Assembly (NCBI GenBank): GCA_015501595.1
Contig: JADNRX010000585.1
Span: 1 to 31,324, forward strand
DNA: 31,324 nt
Direction of reading: 5' to 3'
Source of the DNA: Hymenopellis radicata
Lineage: Eukaryota; Basidiomycota; Agaricomycetes; Agaricales; Physalacriaceae
Shown: in pieces, positions 31,260 to 31,324 of the stretch
Numbering within the stretch: the first letter of the stretch is position 1
Layout: each line of letters opens with the position of its first letter
The notes under the pieces: generated by a model
What the model was told of the DNA's origin: nothing
What the model saw: only the letters and a program-made list of their open reading frames with translations
Database searches by the model: none
Program-made: the position numbers and the translations under genes

Positions 31260-31324
31260 ATGTCACGTCGCGCCGCCGTTGTGGAAGAGTTTGACGACGA
31301 CACAGATCTACCACTGCCCAGCCA
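31260..31324 (+). CDS. 5' end of a gene, possibly SRP19
   Basis: The ATG at 31260 has a good context (CCACCATGT) and opens MSRRAAVVEEFDDDTDLPLP before the window ends. A short basic start and then an acidic DDDTDLPLP run resemble the N-terminus of fungal signal recognition particle 19-kDa subunits as I recall them. Only 21 codons are visible, so the assignment is weak. Confidence 0.4.
   Translation, partial: MSRRAAVVEEFDDDTDLPLPS

Noticed and set aside
1..31324. CRISPR array, prophage or bacterial operon
   Set aside because: Introns, spliced tRNAs and gene families are eukaryotic; no regular spacer array is present.

Overview
The window looks like nuclear DNA of a mushroom-forming basidiomycete (Agaricomycetes). 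Evidence: short 45-60 base introns with GT..AG borders and CTAAC-like branch points, intron-containing tRNA-Glu genes, expanded F-box families, a CBM19 wall protein, GH18 chitinases and a hAT transposon of fungal type. The species cannot be read from the sequence.

Layout: (1) 1-6000 is transposon territory. A near full-length 12-exon hAT transposase lies on the minus strand (2225-5608), with an ACCGGTTAA-rich terminal region to 6000; a second, ACCCG-rich repeat region lies at about 620-820. (2) 6000-14300 is repeat-rich. It holds several copies of a repeat family that carries a tRNA-Glu gene or tRNA-Glu pseudogene, a 256-bp MITE with 33-bp inverted repeats (9562-9817), a multi-exon gene of unknown function (8237-9309), and a secreted Ser/Thr/Ala-rich CBM19 protein (11185-12638). 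(3) 14750-19733 is an F-box cluster: a broken copy and an intact copy of an F-box protein with N-terminal membrane segments, then an unrelated F-box protein on the minus strand. (4) 20120-21212 is a decayed duplicate of the CBM19 gene, followed by a tRNA-Glu(UUC). (5) 21807-24712 holds a MYND-finger gene and a mitochondrial CCDC90/MCUR1-like gene, divergent from a 157-bp intergenic region. (6) 25193-25732 is a truncated short-chain dehydrogenase. (7) 26054-30490 is a tandem GH18 array: a copy with a degenerate catalytic motif, a copy with the full catalytic motif, and a truncated remnant. (8) At the right edge a small membrane protein gene lies head-to-head with the first codons of a gene that resembles SRP19.

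Two themes stand out. First, five otherwise well-structured genes carry ten frame breaks, each cured by one extra base and most lying in a short homopolymer run. This points to base-calling deletions or to recent decay, so 'pseudogene' labels here should be read with care. Second, local duplication is rife: tRNA-Glu units, CBM19, F-box and GH18 all exist as one good copy plus damaged copies. CBM19 and the GH18 proteins probably both act at the chitinous cell wall; no operon-like unit joins the other genes.
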